From contig WTHV01000099.1 of assembly GCA_011525265.1 (NCBI GenBank), forward strand, positions 1 through 8,394: a DNA stretch of 8,394 nt, given 5' to 3'. Positions 6,690 to 8,394 of this stretch are shown here, piece after piece. Source of the DNA: Alphaproteobacteria bacterium (GTDB taxonomy: Bacteria > Pseudomonadota > Alphaproteobacteria > Puniceispirillales > Puniceispirillaceae). Below the pieces are notes generated by a model. That model ran no database searches and was not told the origin of the DNA. It saw only the letters and a list, made by a program, of their open reading frames with translations. Every line of letters begins with the position of its first letter. Position 1 is the first letter of the stretch. The translations under genes and the position numbers were made by a program.

Positions 6690-7289
6690 ATGATCGATAA
6701 TCAAGTGCGTCGCATTATCGACAAGCCGCTTATATATTTGGCAAAAGGTGCCATTAAATTAGGGCTAGATGCAGATAAAATCACCTTTATCGGCTTTGGG
6801 GTTGGGATATTAGCTGGGGTAGCAATCATGCTAGGCCAGATGACGCTCGCTATAGGGCTTATCCTTCTCTCGCGGCTTTGTGATGGCCTTGATGGCAGTG
6901 TTGCGCGCTTGCAAGGCCCTAGTGACAGGGGCGCGTTTCTTGATATCTCACTCGATTTCTTATTCTATGGCTTTATCCCTCTCAGCTTTGCCATCTATGA
7001 CAGCGCGAATGCCCTTGCTGTGGCTTTCTTGCTATTTTCATTTATTGGCACGGGAACCAGCTTTTTATCCTATGCGGCCATTGCCGAAAAACGTGGCATT
7101 GATGCCACATCTAAGGGGGCCAAGGGAATATATTACCTTGGGGGGCTTACCGAAGGCACAGAGACGATTATATTTTTATGCATATGCTGTTATTGGCCGC
7201 ATCATTTTGTTGTTTTTGCAACCATTTTTGGGTGCTTATGCCTCATAACAACCGCTATTCGCCTGTATCGTGGGCTGATAGATTTCTAA
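6690..7289 (+). CDS. CDP-alcohol phosphatidyltransferase family protein, substrate unknown
   Basis: 199 residues, integral membrane. Enzymes of this family transfer a phosphatidyl (or similar) group from a CDP-alcohol to an acceptor alcohol such as serine, glycerol phosphate, inositol or choline. The catalytic motif is complete: D65-G-L-D68-G69, A72-R73, G81, D85 and D89, in CDGLDGSVAR...GAFLDISLD. The gap between AR and the second Gly is 7 residues, not the 8 of PgsA/PssA; I recall 7 in a subfamily from Rhodobacterales-like genomes that also shares LDFLFYG and GLTEGTET, so this is probably normal for that subfamily. Hydrophobic segments lie at about 31-60, 90-104, 108-130, 158-169 and 172-190. 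It follows the psd-like gene by 110 bases and precedes msrB by 27. The pairing suggests phospholipid headgroup synthesis, but the acceptor cannot be named; it does not look like PssA or PgsA. Confidence 0.92.
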   Translation: MIDNQVRRIIDKPLIYLAKGAIKLGLDADKITFIGFGVGILAGVAIMLGQMTLAIGLILLSRLCDGLDGSVARLQGPSDRGAFLDISLDFLFYGFIPLSFAIYDSANALAVAFLLFSFIGTGTSFLSYAAIAEKRGIDATSKGAKGIYYLGGLTEGTETIIFLCICCYWPHHFVVFATIFGCLCLITTAIRLYRGLIDF

Positions 7290-7303
7290 TCTGCACTGAG
7301 TAA

Positions 7304-7309
7304 AAGGAG
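7304..7309 (+). promoter_or_regulatory. strong ribosome binding site of msrB
   Basis: AAGGAG lies 7 bases before the ATG at 7317 and 14 bases after the stop of the upstream gene. It is the best Shine-Dalgarno match in the rightward block, suggesting msrB is the most efficiently translated member. Confidence 0.8.
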
Positions 7310-7316
7310 TCCTCTC

Positions 7317-7712
7317 ATGGCGCCAAAAATTACCAAAACAGACGCTGAGTGGCGTGCCCAACTAACAGATGAGCAATATCGTGTGACTCGCAAACATGGC
7401 ACTGAGCGTGCCTTTACGGGAATCTATTGCAACAATCATGAAACTGGCCAATATCATTGCATCTGTTGCAATGCACCTTTATTCCGCAGTGAGAGCAAAT
7501 TTGAATCTGGCACAGGATGGCCCTCTTTTTATGAGCCATCTCATGATGATAATGTTGGCACCAAAACAGATAGAAGCTTTTTTATGACACGCACTGAGGT
7601 GCATTGCAGCCAATGCGAGGCTCATTTGGGTCATGTGTTTGAGGATGGGCCTGCCCCAACAGGTCTGCGCTATTGTATGAATAGCGCGAGTTTGCAATTT
7701 GAAAAAGATTAA
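7317..7712 (+). CDS. msrB: peptide-methionine (R)-S-oxide reductase
   Basis: 131 residues, full length for a single-domain MsrB. It reduces the R epimer of methionine sulfoxide in oxidised proteins. The zinc site is complete: C48/C51 (HCICC) and C97/C100 (CSQC). The nucleophile is C120 in LRYCMNSASL, with the conserved GWPSF at 67-71 and HLGHVFEDG at 103-111. The position that holds a resolving Cys in some MsrBs is Thr66 (ESGTGWPSF), so recycling must use another cysteine or direct reduction of the sulfenic acid by thioredoxin; C38, C50 and the zinc cysteines are the only others. There is no signal peptide, so it is cytoplasmic. It is last in the block and followed by a strong terminator. Its place beside envelope genes may just reflect cotranscription. 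Confidence 0.97.
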   Translation: MAPKITKTDAEWRAQLTDEQYRVTRKHGTERAFTGIYCNNHETGQYHCICCNAPLFRSESKFESGTGWPSFYEPSHDDNVGTKTDRSFFMTRTEVHCSQCEAHLGHVFEDGPAPTGLRYCMNSASLQFEKD

Positions 7713-7714
7713 AG

Positions 7715-7745
7715 AAAAAGGCCCCCAATCATAGGGGGCCTTTTT
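7715..7745. terminator. bidirectional intrinsic terminator after msrB
   Basis: A perfect 12-bp inverted repeat (AAAAAGGCCCCC / GGGGGCCTTTTT) surrounds a 7-base loop, AATCATA, and runs into seven T on the + strand. The A run gives a T run on the other strand. It starts 2 bases after the msrB stop and also lies downstream of the EF-hand gene, so it can serve both. A smaller AGCTA/TAGCT dyad (7774-7791) overlaps the EF-hand stop on the minus strand and leads into a T-rich stretch; it may assist. Confidence 0.94.
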
Positions 7746-7784
7746 TTCGAGATGTTTGGGAGGAAAAATTAAAAGCTAGCCGTA

Positions 7785-8174
7785 TTAGCTATCTGAGCCT
7801 TTTTTGTCACGATGGCGTCTTGGCAATTCATCAAACCCAATCATGCCATTGGCATCAGCATCTAATTTGGCAAAGCGATCAGTGGCTGGTTGTAAATATT
7901 CATCTACTGAAATCACACCATCTTGATTAAGGTCTCGTGCTTCAAAGCGCTTTTTTAGCGGCTGTTGAAATTCGGTGAGTGAAATCGCATCATCGTCGTT
8001 GGCATCAAGCTTATGGTACCCCATCATCTTGCCATGCTTGCCACCCATGTAAGCGCCATGATGGTGATGATGCTTGCCATGTTTGACTGCCGCAACAGCG
8101 AGGCTTGCAGCTAAAATACCGGCAAGGCTAAGGCTTGAACCAATGATAAGTGTTTTTTTCGTAAATTTTGCCAT
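7785..8174 (-). CDS. secreted or membrane-anchored His-rich EF-hand protein
   Basis: 129 residues from the ATG at 8174. The N-terminus MAKFTKKT plus a hydrophobic stretch at about 8-30 is a Sec signal peptide or anchor; a cut near AVAAV is possible. A His/Gly/Lys/Met-rich segment follows (about 31-54) with five consecutive His at 35-39 and further His at 32, 47 and 54, a plausible transition-metal ligand cluster. Three canonical 12-residue calcium loops fill the rest: D57-E68 (DANDDDAISLTE, with Asp rather than Gly at loop position 6), D81-E92 (DLNQDGVISVDE) and D105-E116 (DADANGMIGFDE). The C-terminus is basic and charged. The frame can start at 8231, but that would put 19 unlikely residues before the signal sequence. 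No enzyme domain is present, so calcium sensing or buffering in the periplasm is inferred. It converges with msrB and ends at the shared terminator. Confidence 0.85.
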   Translation of the reverse strand: MAKFTKKTLIIGSSLSLAGILAASLAVAAVKHGKHHHHHGAYMGGKHGKMMGYHKLDANDDDAISLTEFQQPLKKRFEARDLNQDGVISVDEYLQPATDRFAKLDADANGMIGFDELPRRHRDKKGSDS

Positions 8175-8199
8175 GAGCGTGAAGTATCCAATTGCATCT

Positions 8200-8228
8200 A
8201 TTATAAAATTATGGTGTGAAGAGGGTAA
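8200..8228 (-). promoter_or_regulatory. candidate promoter of the EF-hand gene
   Basis: A perfect TATAAT on the minus strand (8200-8205) lies 25 bases before the ATG at 8174. TTACCC, a 3-of-6 match to TTGACA, sits at 8223-8228 with a 17-base spacer. Transcription would start near 8193, inside the longer frame opening at 8231, which supports the shorter protein. The weak -35 leaves this tentative. Confidence 0.45.
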
Positions 8229-8394
8229 CATTCGCCGAGGGGAGTGTGTCTTATCAAACAGCTAGAGAGACTAGAACTGACGTCATGTCGCCCCCTTCAC
8301 AAGACTGACTAAGCGCTTTAAATTAGGCATAAATAGGGCAGCTTCATGGTCTTTGTAAGTCAAAAAAGGCGGCGGTCATTCTGCGGCACGAAGG

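Noticed and set aside
5947..7446. Near-identical AATCATGAAAC(A/T)GGC in the psd-like gene and msrB, as a repeat
   Set aside because: It encodes NHETG in both but only 15 bases match, with no flanking similarity; best explained by chance.
8254..8275. CTAG-AGAGA-CTAG dyad upstream of the EF-hand gene
   Set aside because: Four-base arms are too short to support an operator claim, and it lies outside the candidate promoter.
8346..8394. ATG with AGGG 7 bases upstream, open to the right edge on the + strand
   Set aside because: Only 16 codons are visible, the product (MVFVSQKRRRSF) resembles nothing I recognise, and no promoter is evident.
8376..8394. Possible C-terminus of a minus-strand gene ending LRAAE before TGA
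   Set aside because: Six codons cannot be told from chance; the other two minus frames also stop within 50 bases, so no frame is favoured.

Overview
The window looks like chromosomal DNA of an alphaproteobacterium of moderate GC content, possibly a marine lineage. The assignment rests on protein style: a homodimeric eukaryote-like NADP isocitrate dehydrogenase, an AlaRS with an insert just before its CGGTH motif, and a CDP-alcohol phosphatidyltransferase of a type I recall from Rhodobacterales-like genomes. It also rests on alaS lying beside icd, which I recall from recA-alaS-icd neighbourhoods in this class. The genus cannot be fixed from the sequence. I see no insertion sequence, phage gene, tRNA, rRNA or CRISPR array.

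Layout. Positions 2-2590 (+) hold alaS, cut by the left edge, which removes roughly its first 25 residues. It converges on icd (3888-2668, -) across a strong bidirectional terminator. Upstream of icd on the same strand is a LOG-family phosphoribohydrolase (4607-4059, -). The 170 bases between them carry several inverted repeats and TTTGCAA-type boxes that look regulatory. A divergent gap (4608-4800) then leads to a rightward block of four genes: a membrane-anchored Ig-like/LysM protein (4801-5892), a phosphatidylserine-decarboxylase-like membrane protein (5920-6579), a CDP-alcohol phosphatidyltransferase (6690-7289) and msrB (7317-7712). A second strong bidirectional terminator closes this block. 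Facing it is a small secreted or membrane-anchored protein with a His-rich stretch and three EF-hands (8174-7785, -). The last 160 bases hold no gene I can support.

How the genes fit together. alaS and icd are housekeeping genes for translation and the TCA cycle. The rightward block is envelope-themed. The psd-like plus CDP-alcohol phosphatidyltransferase pair mimics the common psd-pssA arrangement for making phosphatidylethanolamine. Here, however, the decarboxylase-like partner seems to lack the residues needed for pyruvoyl-dependent catalysis, and the transferase is not a typical PssA. That pair is the most unusual item in the window. The His-rich EF-hand protein and the box cluster upstream of icd come next.

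Several starts were moved inward from the longest reading frame on ribosome-binding-site and family-length evidence: icd to 3888, the LysM gene to 4801, the transferase to 6690 and the EF-hand gene to 8174.
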